Positions 10,255-23,736 of a stretch of 64,000 nucleotides of DNA are shown here, one piece after another. This stretch comes from Ceratopteris richardii (Eukaryota > Streptophyta > Polypodiopsida > Polypodiales > Pteridaceae). Both the position numbers and the translations under genes were made by a program. Position 1 is the stretch's first letter. Every line of letters begins with the position of its first letter. The notes under the pieces are model-generated. The model did not search any database. It saw nothing but the letters and a program-made list of their open reading frames with translations, and was not told the DNA's origin. The stretch is from NCBI GenBank assembly GCA_020310875.1, contig CM035407.1:74119404-74183403 (forward strand), written 5' to 3'.

Positions 10255-13200
10255 CTATCCGAAATTTTGATCATATGTAGCTCCAAACATGAATCGAGGT
10301 GCACAATCACTACAAGCATGCTCATGACCCTGAGTAACAATAGGTTTCCTTCTAATTGACAATCGATTCCTAGGATGATTCACTCCTACTGTCATGACTT
10401 GTAGTGATTGCATTCCATCCTTAGACTTGAATCTAGCATAGGTAGACCCATCATCCATGGCTTTAGTTTCCATACGACTCTCACAAATAAAGGGTTGACC
10501 TAAGAGAACTTCATAGGAGCAATTATCTTGAATAAAAAAGTGAAACTCTTCTCTGATTCCTCCTATGGATATGGGCACACTAGCACAAGCTCCATACAAG
10601 GTACCTACACCATTATCTGCAGTTCTCATACGCCATCCACAATCTTTATCTATGGGCCATCGAAACTTATCATAAACTTCTCTTGAAATCACATTGATTT
10701 CGGAGCCGGAATCTACTAATGCATTTACAATGATAGTGTTCTTATCATTTCCTATTTTAACATGCATCTCTGATGTACCTCTAGACCAAAATGTTCTTTT
10801 AAAGTGACTTTCAGGATTGTTTTCATGATTTTCATGGTCAGGTTGAATAGGTCCTAAGAAATTTTTATTAACATTTACTTCATCATCATCAAAGTCCTCT
10901 TCATCAGATTCATCAAAGTTTAAGGCTTCATTCATAGCTTGATCTTGATCTAGAGAATCTTGCATCTCAGTATCTAGATTAAGTAGAAACCTCTTCCTTT
11001 TAATTAGGCCGATAAAGTTATCTTTAAAAACAGGCTTTGCAATAGAGAAAACTTGTTCTTAAGACATAGTCACTTGACTCTTAAGCAAAATGTCATCTAA
11101 AATCTCCATAGGATCTATTTTTCTCTCAATTTCTGAAATCAAGATGGCTTTAGGTTTTCTCTTTGGTTTCTTTTGTTTTTGCTTAGGGTCTTGTTTTTGT
11201 TCATGTTCTCGTGTTTGGTCTTCAGTTTGTTTTGATTGTTCTGGTTTATCTAAAGGCTTTGGTTTTGTTTTTCTTTGCTTTGTCTTCTTCCCTTTTTGTT
11301 TCTCCTCTTGTTTTTGTTCATTGGGTTCTGATTCTTGTTTTTTATCTTTAGATTGTGATGTTTCTCCTTGCTCTATGATTGTTTCTATTCCCTCTGACGT
11401 TTGTTTTCGAGTCACTCTTCTTTCACTAGGCTCAGCTTCATCTCTTTTTCGTTTTTCTTCTACATTGGATATGTGAGAAATAAGAGATTGATCTTCTATC
11501 GGTGACTCCCAAGCCGTTATTCTCCTAATCTCATCTCGTGCTCTTACTAAAGCCTCTATGGAAAAGTCAACTTCCTTTGTGGGTTTACTTGATTCTACTT
11601 GTTGTTCATCAAGAGCTTCTAGTTTCACTCCTCTAGTTCCTACATCCGTTATGGTTATACTTTCATAGTGTTTTTTCATTCCTCCCTTACCATAATTTCC
11701 TTGCAAAGGTAGCCTAGATCGATAGTCACAGATTTTCTTGTCTATGTCTATTACTAGTCATTGCTCTTTAGCAGCCTTCAATAGTTCACAATCTCTCAAA
11801 AAGTGCTCTAACGAATCACACCAAGGACATCTACGAGGGCCACGCACAAAACCATTTTGATTTTGAGGATTTTGATTAACTTGTGGTGGGAAATTTTGAA
11901 ATGGAGGATTTTGTTGATAAGGTATTGCTTGAACAGGATAATTAGGATTTTGATAAGGCAATTGATGTATTTGAGGAGCTTGGGGAGCAACATGTAGTAC
12001 TTGAGGTGCAAGAGGAGCTTCCATATTATACGGTTGATGATTTTGAAAATTTTGATTTTGAGGATTTTGAAAAGCTATTTGTGAAGCTCAAGGATACATG
12101 TTTTGATACATTTGAGAATTTTGCACATGAGGATGAGGATTTTGCATTGAGGGATTATGCATTGGAGGAACTTGATATGCTTGAGTAGGAGCTACTTGTG
12201 GATTTTGATTGGTAGCTATAACATGTGGATTATGCTCTTGAAAAGACATTGGGCTCATTTGATTTTGGAAAGTTTTGGTGTAATTGGATTGTAAAGCATC
12301 TATAGTCTTGGCCAAATTGGATTGTGTAGCAATAAGACTTTCCATTTGCTTAGTGAGAATTTCCACTTGAGATTGTTCAACTACACTTTTATTTGGCTCT
12401 ACTTTAAAACCTTGAGTAGGCTCCATCATTTGAGGAATAGGAGTAGAGTCAAAATTCATAGCATGGGATTCTTCTCTAAATTGCTCCTTAATTTGTGGAA
12501 GGCTAGCTTGAGGAAGACTAGTTTGCTCATAAAGCATGGATTTTCTTTGATGTCTATGGGCTACAGCCTCTACTACTTTACACACTTTTTGCCAATTGTC
12601 AGTAAGACCATAGTGCTTATCCGGTTCTTCTAATCGTCGTTCAACTTCCCTACGAGTGTCAGGATGAAGAAGCTTAAGAAAGTTGATCACAAGATCAGGT
12701 TCCAAGGTTATCTTATCCTCATCAGGAAGTTTTTCATAGCGTCTAATATACTCATTTTGTAAGTGAGTAATAGAGCTACTAGGCTTCAGTGAATTGACCC
12801 ATCGTAAGAATCCATCTCGATTATGTTGGCTATAATCTTCAAGATAGAATTCTTTGAGCATCTCCTTTCTAAAATCACTCCAAGGAAGACTATCATATTG
12901 AGTGACACGATTTATGATAGAGTTATCAACAATTCGTTCAAAGAATGATATCAAAAGATCTTCGGGAAGACCAAAAATCATAGCTTGCTCTTCAAACAAA
13001 TCTAAGTAGCTTGTAATGTTGATGCCATTGAATTTTCCCTTCTCTCTAAACATAGAAGAGACTATTCTTTGGCCTTGTTTCTCAACAATAAGGGATTTGA
13101 ATCCTTCCTCCATCTTATGTGAATAAGCAAGTGATGCACGATGCTCTAGATCTCTCACAAATGCATTTACTTCATGACAAAGATGTGCACGATATTGTGG

Positions 13201-13278
13201 GAAATCCAGTGTAACACTCAAGAATGGTGATGATGATATGATGAGGATAAAAAATATGAAACAAAGGATATGGATCAC
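10255..13278 (-). pseudogene. Gypsy 1 gag and aspartic protease
   Basis: One reading frame holds the whole gag-protease, interrupted by TGA near 12085, TGA near 11757 and TAA near 11056. The gag core is at 12.6-13.2 kb (FREKGKFNGINITSYLDLFEEQ, YDSLPWSDFRKEMLKEFY). A long Gln/Asn/Pro-rich linker follows at 11.9-12.4 kb. The zinc knuckle CPWCDSLEHFLRDC (CX2CX4HX4C) is at about 11.8 kb. A very charged segment rich in Lys, Glu and Gln at 11.1-11.5 kb precedes the protease, whose active site is ALVDSGSEINVIS at about 10.7 kb. The Met at 13278 opens a hydrophobic stretch (MIHILCFIFFILIISSSPF), so the real start may be further in, for example at the Met of MEEGFKSL. The stop pattern fits decay of a methylated repeat. 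Confidence 0.88.
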
Positions 13279-13335
13279 AACCTCCCAACAAGATCAGAAG
13301 CAAATGCCACGAAGCATTTCACGTCGGGTTCAAAT

Positions 13336-15736
13336 GTGGAGGTGATCGCAATCCGGGTGGATCGGGTCCGGTCGTGGCACACACAGGGTGTATGAAGCTA
13401 ATGAATGTTGGAAGGTTTAAGGACATGAAAGTGAAATTAATGTTGAGTATGGAGAAGAGAGAGATGTTGAAATGATTATGGGAATGGGAATGTAGGAGTG
13501 CAAGTTAGATTTATGAACATGAATGATAAGAATGAAAGAGAACAATACACACGAATCAAATTTGGAAGGAAGAATGGTCCATTGAAGGAGCTTCTTAAAC
13601 ACTTCCTAATTCTAATCCATATGCATAGTCTTCTTTGGATGATATGTATGCATGGCGTGAATATATGGAATCCTTACACATAAATCAGTTTCGAAAGGAA
13701 GAATGGTCCAATATTGGAGCTTCTTATACACTTTCAGAAACTAATCAATATGTATGGGTATGTATGGATTATATGCATGCAAGTGAATTATGATCAAAGA
13801 AACATCCTCACAGGTTCAACGCAATACTGCGGAGCCTTCTCACACATAGAAGAAATAGAAGACATGTAAAAATACTTAAGAGAGTAAGAGAGGAGACAAG
13901 AGACAAGTGACAAGTGACATGAACTAAAAGGATTCGAATTAAGATACATGTAGAAGAGCGTCGTGGTACGTCAAGCTAGGCAATCTACTGATCAAAGGTG
14001 GTTCCGACCCTCAAACCATGACAGTTCAACCGAATGTCACACGTAAGAAGGTGAGTTCCACTTCAGTGACCCTATGTATGTCTGGGCTCGTAACGTCTAA
14101 CTAAAGAAGTCTAAGACTCATTAAAACCAGCTCTAACTCACTCACACGCTCCACCGAGGGTGAGTTAAGATAGAGATGCTGATTTCAAGAGCCTATCCTA
14201 GATTGGAGTTCTAACTTAAATTTGAAACTAGGTACTATATTTTGATTACTACCATTTGATTAATCAAATTAATGGCTTGGAATTGTTCTTTCTATCAAAT
14301 CTAGTGTAAAGGAGTGAAATTTAGGTGCCCTCATTCTCCACCATTGGATCTGGGGATGATCTGGACCGTCGGATCAGTGCTGACATCAATTCGGATAAGA
14401 TAAGCCACTATTTTTTGAGAAACACTGCATTATCAAAGATCAATAATGCAGTGTTTCTCCAAAAATAGTGGCTTATCTTATCCAAATTGATGTCAGCACT
14501 GATCCGACGGTCCAAATCCTCCCCAGATCCAATGGTGGAGAATGAGGGCGCCTAAATTTCACTCCTTTACACTAGATTTGATAGAAAGAACAATTCCAAG
14601 CCATTGATTTGATTAATGAAATGGTTGTAATCGAAAGTAGTGATCCTAGAGTTGAGAGTTGATTTCTCTAGATCCAACGGCCCAAATTCATTCAAAAAAT
14701 TATATAAACCCCCCTCCAAAATCCTAGAGCATCATTGTTAGGCATCCATAGGGCTCATGCTAGCTTACAGTTTCCTTGAGACGATCACCCTCGGTTGAGC
14801 GAGTGAGGATCCAAGGTGGGCTAGTATGAGTATAGTACCTAGTTTCAAATTTAAGTTAGAACTCCAATCTAGGATAGGCTCTTGAAATCAGCATCTCTAT
14901 CTTAACTCACCCTCGGTGGAGTGTGTGAGTGAGTTAGAGCTGGTTTTAATGAGTCTTAGACTTCTTTAGTTAGACGTTACGAGCCTAGACATACATAGGG
15001 TCACTAAAGTGGAACTCACCTTCTTACGTGTGACATTCGGTTGAATTGTCATGGTTTGAGGGTCGGAACCACCTTTGATCAGTAGACTGCCTAGCTTGAC
15101 GTACCACGACGCTCTTCTACATGTATCTTAATTCAAATCCTTTTAATTCATGTCACTTGTCACTTGTCTCTTGTCTCCTCTCTCAGTCTCTTAAGTATTT
15201 TTACATGTATTCTATTTCTTCTATGTGTGAGAAGGCTCCGCAGTATTGCGTTGAACCTGTGAGGATGTTTCTTTGATCATAATTCACTTGCATGCATATA
15301 ATCCATACATACCCATACATATTGATTAGTTTCTGAAAGTGTATAAGAAGCTCCAATATTGGACCATTCTTCCTTTCGAAACTGATTTATGTGTAAGGAT
15401 TCCATCTATTCACGTCATGCATACATATCATCCAAAGAAGACTATGCATATGGATTAGAATTAGGAAGTGTTTAAGAAGCTCCTTCAATGGACCATTCTT
15501 CCTTCCAAATTTGATTCGTGTGTATGGTTCTCTTTCATTCTTATCATTCATGTTCATAAATCTAACTTGCACTCTTACATTTCCATTCCCATAATCATTT
15601 CAACATCTCTCTCTTCTCCATACACAACATTAATTTCACTTTCATGTCCTTAAACCTTCCAACATTCATTAGCTTCATACACCCTGTGTGTGCCACGACC
15701 GGACCCGATCCACCCAGATTGCGATCACCTCCACAG
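13336..15736. repeat. 2.4-kb inverted repeat (LTR-like palindrome)
   Basis: The left arm is about 13336-14433 and the right arm about 14443-15736. They are reverse complements around a loop of about nine bases near 14434-14442 (CAAAGATCA). The outer ends pair at GTGGAGGTGATCGC, and the inner ends at AAGCCACTATTTTT. The right arm is about 195 bp longer: bases about 14636-14832, including a TATA box, are missing from the left arm. Elsewhere the arms differ only by scattered substitutions. Likely explanations are two head-to-head LTRs of one family, one driving the minus-strand gypsy and one the plus-strand side, or a fold-back element. Confidence 0.85.
14700..14708 (+). promoter_or_regulatory. 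TATA box in right arm of the palindrome
   Basis: TTATATAAAC followed by a C-rich stretch looks like a plant Pol II TATA box on the + strand. It lies in the roughly 195-bp segment that the left arm has lost, so only the right arm keeps this promoter signature. Confidence 0.5.
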
Positions 15737-18639
15737 CGGTCGGTGGATCAAGCCAACCGCCGGAAATACGGCGCACACTTGGTGCTTGGAGCAGACTCAG
15801 GTGCATACAAGGCTCGACGGCCACACATTAATTCAGTGAATGTGATGAGATAAAAATCAAAGACTTGATATATATTTAAGAGCTCTAAAAACAGAAATCA
15901 AGAGTCCTCGCAAATCATAAATCAATCAAACTTTGTCAATTAATCAACCTTTTCAATATGAGTCAATTTCTACCTAATATATATCTTAAAACTATTGGTT
16001 TTAATAAACCTCACGTTTTAACATCTCTCTCACGTCCTAGATTCGGAGAGCATGAATAAAATCTAAATTATCACATTCAATTAAACTAACAGAGAAGTTG
16101 AAGCACATAATCAGTCATGTCAAAGTTTATAGATCAATTAAGACTCTTTTTCAGAATCATATCCCTCATTATAGATCAAGTGCTCATGAATATTTTGCTA
16201 AACTAGCAAACCTCTGTTCAGACAACAGTCAACTAAAACAATTGGTGTTTGTAGTACCTCAAACTAAATAGATCAATACAATGTTTGACGGTAGAAATTC
16301 AGGAAAACTCAATAGAACGTGTGGTTCAATAAAGCTTGTGTTCAGATATATGAACATAGAGAGCACAGTCGTCACCTCCTGTCGTAAGTAATGGCCGTGG
16401 TTTGAATCAAACATTGGATGCATACTTTGATCTTTCCATCAACGTATGGAACGTACTTCATACAGGTTTTGATCTATATATCATTGTTATCCAACACAGT
16501 ACACATACATAAAGATTATCTTCATGCTTGAACCCTCCGACAAGGAAAAGACGAGTGTATGATATCGAGATAAGTTTGTCAGAAGATTAACATATTAAAC
16601 TGTTAATGTAATTTAACATGAACGTCTCAAATAATTTGTGCAGAAAAGAAAAGACAGTTTTAGAGCTGACCGATTGATCTATGGATGTACAATTGAAGGA
16701 GTTAACCTCAGCATCTGTTGTTCATGTTTCATATGAACGAAAAACTCCACAATTCTTCAATGTTATGGATTTAAACTCATAAACCTTTGTTTGCCCTCTT
16801 CTGTCGAAACACTTCGAATTCGTAGATCAATCTTCATCCACAATCTCCTCAGCACTATAAGCGCTAGCACTCAAAGCTTCTTTCAATTTTTATTTAATGA
16901 GTATTGTGAACCATGTAGTTCAGATCACCATCCATGTTGTACCAGTCCTTCGTATGACAAATCTAAAGAATGAAATATGACACCTGGATATCTCTTCAAA
17001 GACTGCCGATTCCTAAAAACACACCAAGCGCAGGCATAAATTTCTGTTCTCCTCTAATTTTTCATGAAGACCTCGTCCTATCTTTACCGGCTCAGAACAT
17101 GAAGTATCAAGTAGGACATGCTAAATTCGCCTCTCCTTTCTCTATCGAGTTTCCTGTGCTCTTTCTTTAGATAAAGAAAGAATGTTCTTCTTCTATTTAT
17201 TTGACACCGTTCTCTTCATAAGGCTTCTGCCGCATGCACAGACTGTTCCCAATTCATGTGTGACATGATTTAATGTATACTGCACAATAAATCATCCATA
17301 TCTTTTCTGTTTTATCTCTGTCGACATAGAATGCATTCGCTCCTGTGCTTAGGTGTTGATCATAATAGTTGACTTTTAGCGCACCTTTGTCTAGTGTGGA
17401 GCTATCATACCAGCACCAATACACCCAATTCCATCAAAACTCCTCAGTTAAGCGTTCTTGGACCCCCTCCTCAGGCATGCGTTTCCTTCTTCGATCAGTC
17501 CCAAAGATTTGCTATCGTCAAAAGTAGATCATTGTCGCAGTGCTCCTCTGATCAAAAGCATTCGAATTCTTCCTGTTCTACTATGGAAGGATGTTGATAC
17601 CCTCCCCGCTGCGGCTCTTCTTCCCCCTCGCTTGTCAATTGCCAGATATAGAAAGTGTAGTCGCTGATAGAAGCTTAAAACACAATTTTGAATCCTCTAA
17701 AATTGAGCTTCAACCCGTTGTTCCGTTTCAGCAGAAAGCTCTCAGAAACGTTGTCATCCTTCGAATCAAATCTAAATTTCGGTCATCATCAAAGTACGAT
17801 GCTGGGGCGAATCAAAAAGTGACTTCGACAATACAGATCATGAGCACAAAGTGCTTCCCTTTTGCATGGAACTTTCTTCTTCTCCAGATGTGCATGCTAC
17901 CCCCTTCTAGATGCACGCCTGCTTCTTCTTCTCTATCTGGCCAAATGAAAATATCTAAAAAACAAACATATTAATCATGCATACCTATTTATTCTCACGA
18001 TTCATGCGCACATACACGTATTCAGAGCTTTATATTAATATAATTATACGTTCAGATGCATTAAATATACTTTTTACATAAAAACCTCTCAAAAGCACTA
18101 ATAATGCTTATGACAGACATATTTCTCATACATATAAATCATGGTTATAACCATACTCATGTCATATTGACTTAGGTTCTCATTTAAAAAAATGAATATC
18201 TTGTAGAGAGTCCAATACCTCGATGAAATTTTTATTCAATTCTTGCTCTACTAGGGATGACCGGATGGTCATGAGTGATCCATTACTACATTTACGAGAA
18301 ACATCAAGGAAAAAGTTATCAAGACATATCAAAGTGCCATATATAGATTCATATAAACATAGATTCATATAAACATAGATTCATATAAACAATCAACACA
18401 CATTTAAGTGCTTAGTCATACTCTCATAATCATGCACAAAATAATTATACATAGGTTATTTAAACAAGTCATATTTCAAGGAATCAAATGAGTATAAATG
18501 CACATTTCCATCTTCTTCAACCTGAAAATACTCAAGAGTTGATTTGGTCAAATCATAAGCTCATATAAAATATTATTTTGAGAGTTTATATATAACCATA
18601 TTGGAAGAGAACTTTTCAATAAATTTTTCTTTCATTACT
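15737..18639. other. No recognisable gene; retroelement leader-like DNA
   Basis: I find no protein family over these 2.9 kb. The open frames (for example 17591-17974) are short, low in homology signal and rich in Ser/Pro, with many overlapping alternatives. Because the next coding sequence is a plus-strand gypsy RNase H/integrase at 18.64 kb, this may be the eroded gag-pol half of that element. At 18343-18390 the 16-mer ATAGATTCATATAAAC is repeated three times in tandem. Confidence 0.45.
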
Positions 18640-20180
18640 TATCAATGAAGGGAGAGAGGATCTCTCCGACACCGCACTCATGTATTTGGTCCGACAGCAA
18701 CATTTAGGCGGAAGACTGGCAAGATGGTTATTACTGCTACAGGAGTTCGAGTATGACGTTATTCATTGACTAGGCACAACACATGCTTGTGCAGATTTTC
18801 TCTCTCGATTGGATTTCGGTGAGTCTCCAGTAGGGGTTGATGACACTACACCGGAAATTTAAGTTACCGAGACAACTACTGAAGACTTTGTTGCACCTCC
18901 TGTTGCTCCTTCATATTATGATACATTACTAAGTTTCCTCACCAACGGTTGTCTTCCTCCTCATACTCCCACTGCTCTACGACGGAAAATTGCAGTCTAC
19001 AGTCGACGATTCCGGTTGATTGTGGGTCAACTGAGTATTTAGATCATATTGGTGTTTTCCTTCGATGCATTCCTCCACATGACGCAGAATCCGTTATAGC
19101 TATGGCTCATTCAGTACCCTCTGGAGGACACTTCGCAGCAGATCTCACCCACCGAAAAATTTTGCAAAGCGGGCTATGTTGGCCTACCATGTATCGAGAT
19201 GTTGTTCAATATGTGCTACACTGTGATGAGTGTCAACGATTGGGACAGCCTTTGCAGCGACACTTCTTTCCCCTTCAACCTGTTTTACCTTTGGAACCCT
19301 TCTAGAAGTGGGGTCTAGATTTTATTGGCCCAATAACACCACGAGCGACCCTCACCAAGAATCAATATATCTTGACTTGTACAGATTATGCCACCAGGTG
19401 GGCGAAAGCTTGGGCTTTATGGTCTGCCACAACTGTTTCGGTGCCTAAGTGTTTAATGAAGGATGTCTTCCCGCGTTATGGATTACCTTTGGAGCTTGTG
19501 ACGGACCAAGGAACACATTTTGCAAACAACTTAATGCAAGTGCTGACTCAAACTTTTTAGATTATGCATAAATTTAGCTCACCGTACTATCCACGTGCTA
19601 ATGGTCTGGCTGAAAGTACCAATAAGACTCTGTTGAATATGCTCCGCAAATTGATTTTGAAATGTCCAAAACGTTAGGATCAACTACTACCTGCAGTATT
19701 ATGGGCATACCGGACCACGTACAAAGTAGCAACCGAAACAACTCTGTTTAAACTTGCTTACGGTATAGAAGCTATTGCACCAATGGAAGTAGTGATACCA
19801 AGACTGTGTGTTGCCTTAGCTCAGAAATTGCTGCCGGATGAATCTTTGCCATTTCGGTTGGATACGCTCAGATCATTGGATGAACACCGCTGGGAAAGCT
19901 TCATGACTCTCAAGGAAGTTCAGCTTCCTCAAGCCCATACTCATGACTGCTTCCTAAAAACCCCTCTCTTTACGATTGATCAACTTGTTTTATTTTATAA
20001 TGCCAAATCCAATCGCGCTGCCGAAAAATTTAAATTACAGTGGTTCGGTCCGTACCGGATTACAAAATGAGTGGGCCTAACAACTTTTCGATTGGTGACC
20101 TTAACAGGTGTTCTCTTGCCAAAACTGATTAATGGGTCTAAGCTTCGCCCATATCACCAGCCGTCTGATAAGCGCTGACG
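18640..20180 (+). pseudogene. Second gypsy type: RNase H end and integrase
   Basis: The end of RNase H is readable at 18.69-18.83 kb (LGGRLARWLLLLQEFEYDVIH, then ACADFLSRLDF). The integrase zinc region (MAHSVPSGGHFAADLTHRK ... CDECQRLG) is at 19.1-19.25 kb. The catalytic core shows WGLDFIGPI (Asp), LVTDQGTHFAN (Asp) and SPYYPRANGLAES (Glu). The C-terminal module WFGPYRITK lies at 20.04 kb. In-frame stops include TGA near 18770, TAA near 18860, TAGs near 19303, 19558 and 19677, and TGA near 20068, plus frame changes. DFIGPI and the YILTCTDYATRWAKA block suggest the Tat/Athila side of the gypsy tree, distinct from element 1. Lineage is my inference. Confidence 0.85.
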
Positions 20181-20491
20181 TGTATTTAGTCTTGTTTGCG
20201 AGTCACTTGTTTTTCTTTTTATCCCCGTATTTCGGTTGACCACTGATTGTAATCTCCTCGTTTTGGGTATCTAACTATGATTAATCACTGCCCGGTGTTA
20301 CTGTTGCTGCGTATGCATGCATGCCGTAATCATGAAGCATAGCTCGCCACTACTGCATAATGATTAGGGTTTTGGCTGCCTAATGTTGTCCGTGCTCGTA
20401 CTTAATCGTGTTTTTGCCATTGATAATCGCTATTGTGTCTGTGTGATTGTGTGTTCTGTGTATTCTGTATTCTTGTGTTCATTTGTGCACC

Positions 20492-21655
20492 ATGGAAGCT
20501 CTCGCAAATGTCGCCACCTTCCGTGCAGGCCTCACTCCAGAAGTGAGTGAGTATTTGCGCACTCGTGGTCTGCTGGCCTTCGTTGAATTGCCTTGGCATT
20601 TAGTGGAGTGTCAATCATTCCATGCGCAGATTATTTCTGCTATCGTTGCCACACCTGCTACTGAACCATGTTGGCCCATTTCGTGTTTACCCTCACGAGT
20701 CGTTATTACTCTAGCTACATTTGCTGAAGCTTTTGGACTCCCTTGGGAAGGATTGGAGAATGGTCCTCTCCTCCCCGTCGCCACCATGAATGAGTTGTTT
20801 CCCCAGCACTCATCTAATGAGTATGCCATTCTGTGTAGACCTGAACCAAAGCATACAGCTCTGCAATTTTTGGTAGCCACCCTAAATTTATAGAAACGTA
20901 CCTATGGTATTGCCCGCCAATTCTACTCGATGATAGATACCGCTTCCCATGAGTCTGTCAATTTCGCCTCTTTCTATTTCCGGTGCATTCACCGTGAATG
21001 TGTAGCAGTTATCAAACAAGTCACTAAGGGTGACCTTCCACGTTCTCGTCTACCCCATATCCTCACCTTCCTCTTTCCGGTGATCCAAGCCGCACAACCT
21101 CCTCCAACCGCCCCCTTCTTGTTACACCAAGAATCTACTCATATGCTCGAGGATGAGAAAGATGATGATGCAGACCTGTTTCAACTTTTTTGTCGAAAAC
21201 GTAGATGCGTAAGTCCCTCTGAAAGTTAGGTGCAAGGATCAACTGCTGGCCATGAAGAAGAAGTCTTCCACGACACTGCTACATCTATCCATGTCGATTC
21301 CTCCGTTCCTTCTTCTCCAATTAAGCAGTAGGAACAAGGTATCAACATGGAAGACTCCGAAGAAGTTTCTTCTCGGGTGGATTTTCATCAGCAGAATCAA
21401 GAAGTTGTGAAGGAAATTGTTGCAGAAGTTCTTAACGAAGTGATTGTCATGGTTGATGCTGTGATTGACAGAACTGAGGTGCCAAAACCGAATACAACCG
21501 GTATAATCTTGCTGCCGAATACCCTTATCCCACTTCCTCCACCAATGAACCGTGTTGAGCCGGTTGTCCCCGTTGAGCTTGTTGTTCCCGATGCACCCGC
21601 TACTTCATCTTCTTCTCCCGATTACTCTCCACCACCTTCCCCTCACCTATTATGA
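20492..21655 (+). pseudogene. Extra ORF downstream of gypsy integrase
   Basis: One continuous frame from the ATG at 20492 (MEALANVATFRAGLTPEVSEY) to the TGA near 21653 is interrupted by three TAG codons, at about 20891, 21227 and 21328. The first 230 codons resemble the plant retroelement accessory proteins annotated as putative plant transposon protein: a block around LATFAEAFGLPWEG, then TYGIARQFYSMIDTAS and FASFYFRCIH. The C-terminal third is acidic and then Pro/Ser/Val-rich. Its position after integrase matches the third ORF (sometimes called env-like) of Athila/Tat gypsy elements. I see no clear signal peptide or transmembrane segment, so an envelope role is not supported. Confidence 0.65.
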
Positions 21656-21676
21656 GCCTCTTCATCCCAGCCAGTT

Positions 21677-21930
21677 AAAAATTGTCTCTTATGTGACGAT
21701 GCATAGCATCCCTTACACAACCGTCTGTTGATGGAAAAAAACTAAAACGTTGCGGGGCTGCGACGCTCCCATACAGCATCGTTAACACGACGGTTTTAAA
21801 TAGCGTCGCATAAGCGATGCTTTATTAGGTCGCATAGGCGAGGTTTTTTTGCTAAAAATTGTCGCTTATGCGACGACGCATAGCATCGCTTACACGACGG
21901 TCTGTTGATGGAAAAAAATTAAAACGTTGG
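21677..21930 (+). repeat. GC-rich direct repeats with GCGACG words
   Basis: A segment of about 75 bp starting AAAATTGTCTCTTATG at 21678 recurs at 21855 (AAAATTGTCGCTTATG), 177 bp apart, and both run to AAAACGTTG. Between them are variants of CGCATAAGCGATGC and its complement. Such short, dense, partly inverted words resemble the subterminal repeats of a DNA transposon. The words differ from the CCGACG repeats at the CACTA ends at 33.3 and 43.3 kb, so this may be the end of another element. Confidence 0.6.
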
Positions 21931-21982
21931 AGGCTCTTCGATCGGCATTTTCACGCATATGATCGAAGAGCTCTCCAACGTT
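21923..21982 (+). repeat. Short hairpin, 21-bp stem
   Basis: AACGTTGGAGGCTCTTCGATC (21923-21943) pairs with 21961-21982, with a single bulged base and a 17-nt loop. The stem is otherwise perfect. It follows immediately after the second 177-bp-spaced repeat. Confidence 0.75.
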
Positions 21983-22103
21983 CGCAATTGCGCTACGCTT
22001 ACGAGCTGAAGCAAGTATATGTAGAAGTGTTGTTTTGCTTAAGCTCTCTCTTATTGTCTCCCTCTGTCTCTGTTTCTCTCTTTCTACATCTTTCTCTCTT
22101 TGA

Positions 22104-22105
22104 AT

Positions 22106-22154
<49 letters not shown>
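22104..22154. repeat. (CT)n microsatellite
   Basis: An almost pure CT/TC run with single T interruptions, following T/C-rich sequence from about 22040. Confidence 0.9.
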
Positions 22155-22156
<2 letters not shown>

Positions 22157-22309
22157 ATTGCAGGTTATTCAAGAAGCTAACCAAACAAAAAGTATGGCTA
22201 ACTATTGTAAGTACAATTTCTATTCTTTGTATATCATTTGAATTGTGTTATTTTCATTAGATAGCATACTCACACTTATTGATATGCACTTATACACTTA
22301 TAAATGATG

Positions 22310-23480
<1,171 letters not shown>

Positions 23481-23579
23481 TAATATAAACAATAATAACA
23501 ATCAATAGAACAAAACTCTTCATTACTTAATACCATACACACAATTCAAAACATAACTGAAATGAAAAATATATAGATA

Positions 23580-23697
<118 letters not shown>

Positions 23698-23736
23698 GTA
23701 AATACATATAATCCAATGTCATAATCAACTAAAATC

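Larger units (their letters stand above)
6998..13278 (-). mobile_element. Ty3/gypsy element 1, coding part
   Basis: On the minus strand the order is gag, zinc knuckle, aspartic protease, reverse transcriptase, RNase H, integrase, which is the gypsy order. All modules are present but broken by several nonsense codons and at least one frameshift between protease and reverse transcriptase. The upstream (right) side runs straight into a large palindrome at 13.34-15.74 kb instead of a clean LTR plus primer site. A related terminal repeat lies at 5.67 kb. The element is old and immobile as it stands. Related pol sequence recurs at 44.8-46.7 kb. Confidence 0.9.

Noticed and set aside
11090..11476. 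128-codon Cys/Phe/Ser-rich plus-strand frame
   Set aside because: It is the antisense shadow of the Lys/Glu/Gln-rich gypsy 1 linker on the minus strand.
17591..17974. 127-codon open frame as a gene
   Set aside because: No recognisable domain, overlapping frames are also open nearby, and the region is probably eroded retroelement sequence.
18846..18860. CACTACACC as a CACTA terminus
   Set aside because: It lies inside readable gypsy coding sequence between RNase H and integrase and has no terminal similarity to the 43.3-kb end.
20492..21655. Envelope protein gene of a retrovirus-like element
   Set aside because: Position fits env-like ORFs, but there is no clear signal peptide, fusion peptide or transmembrane segment.
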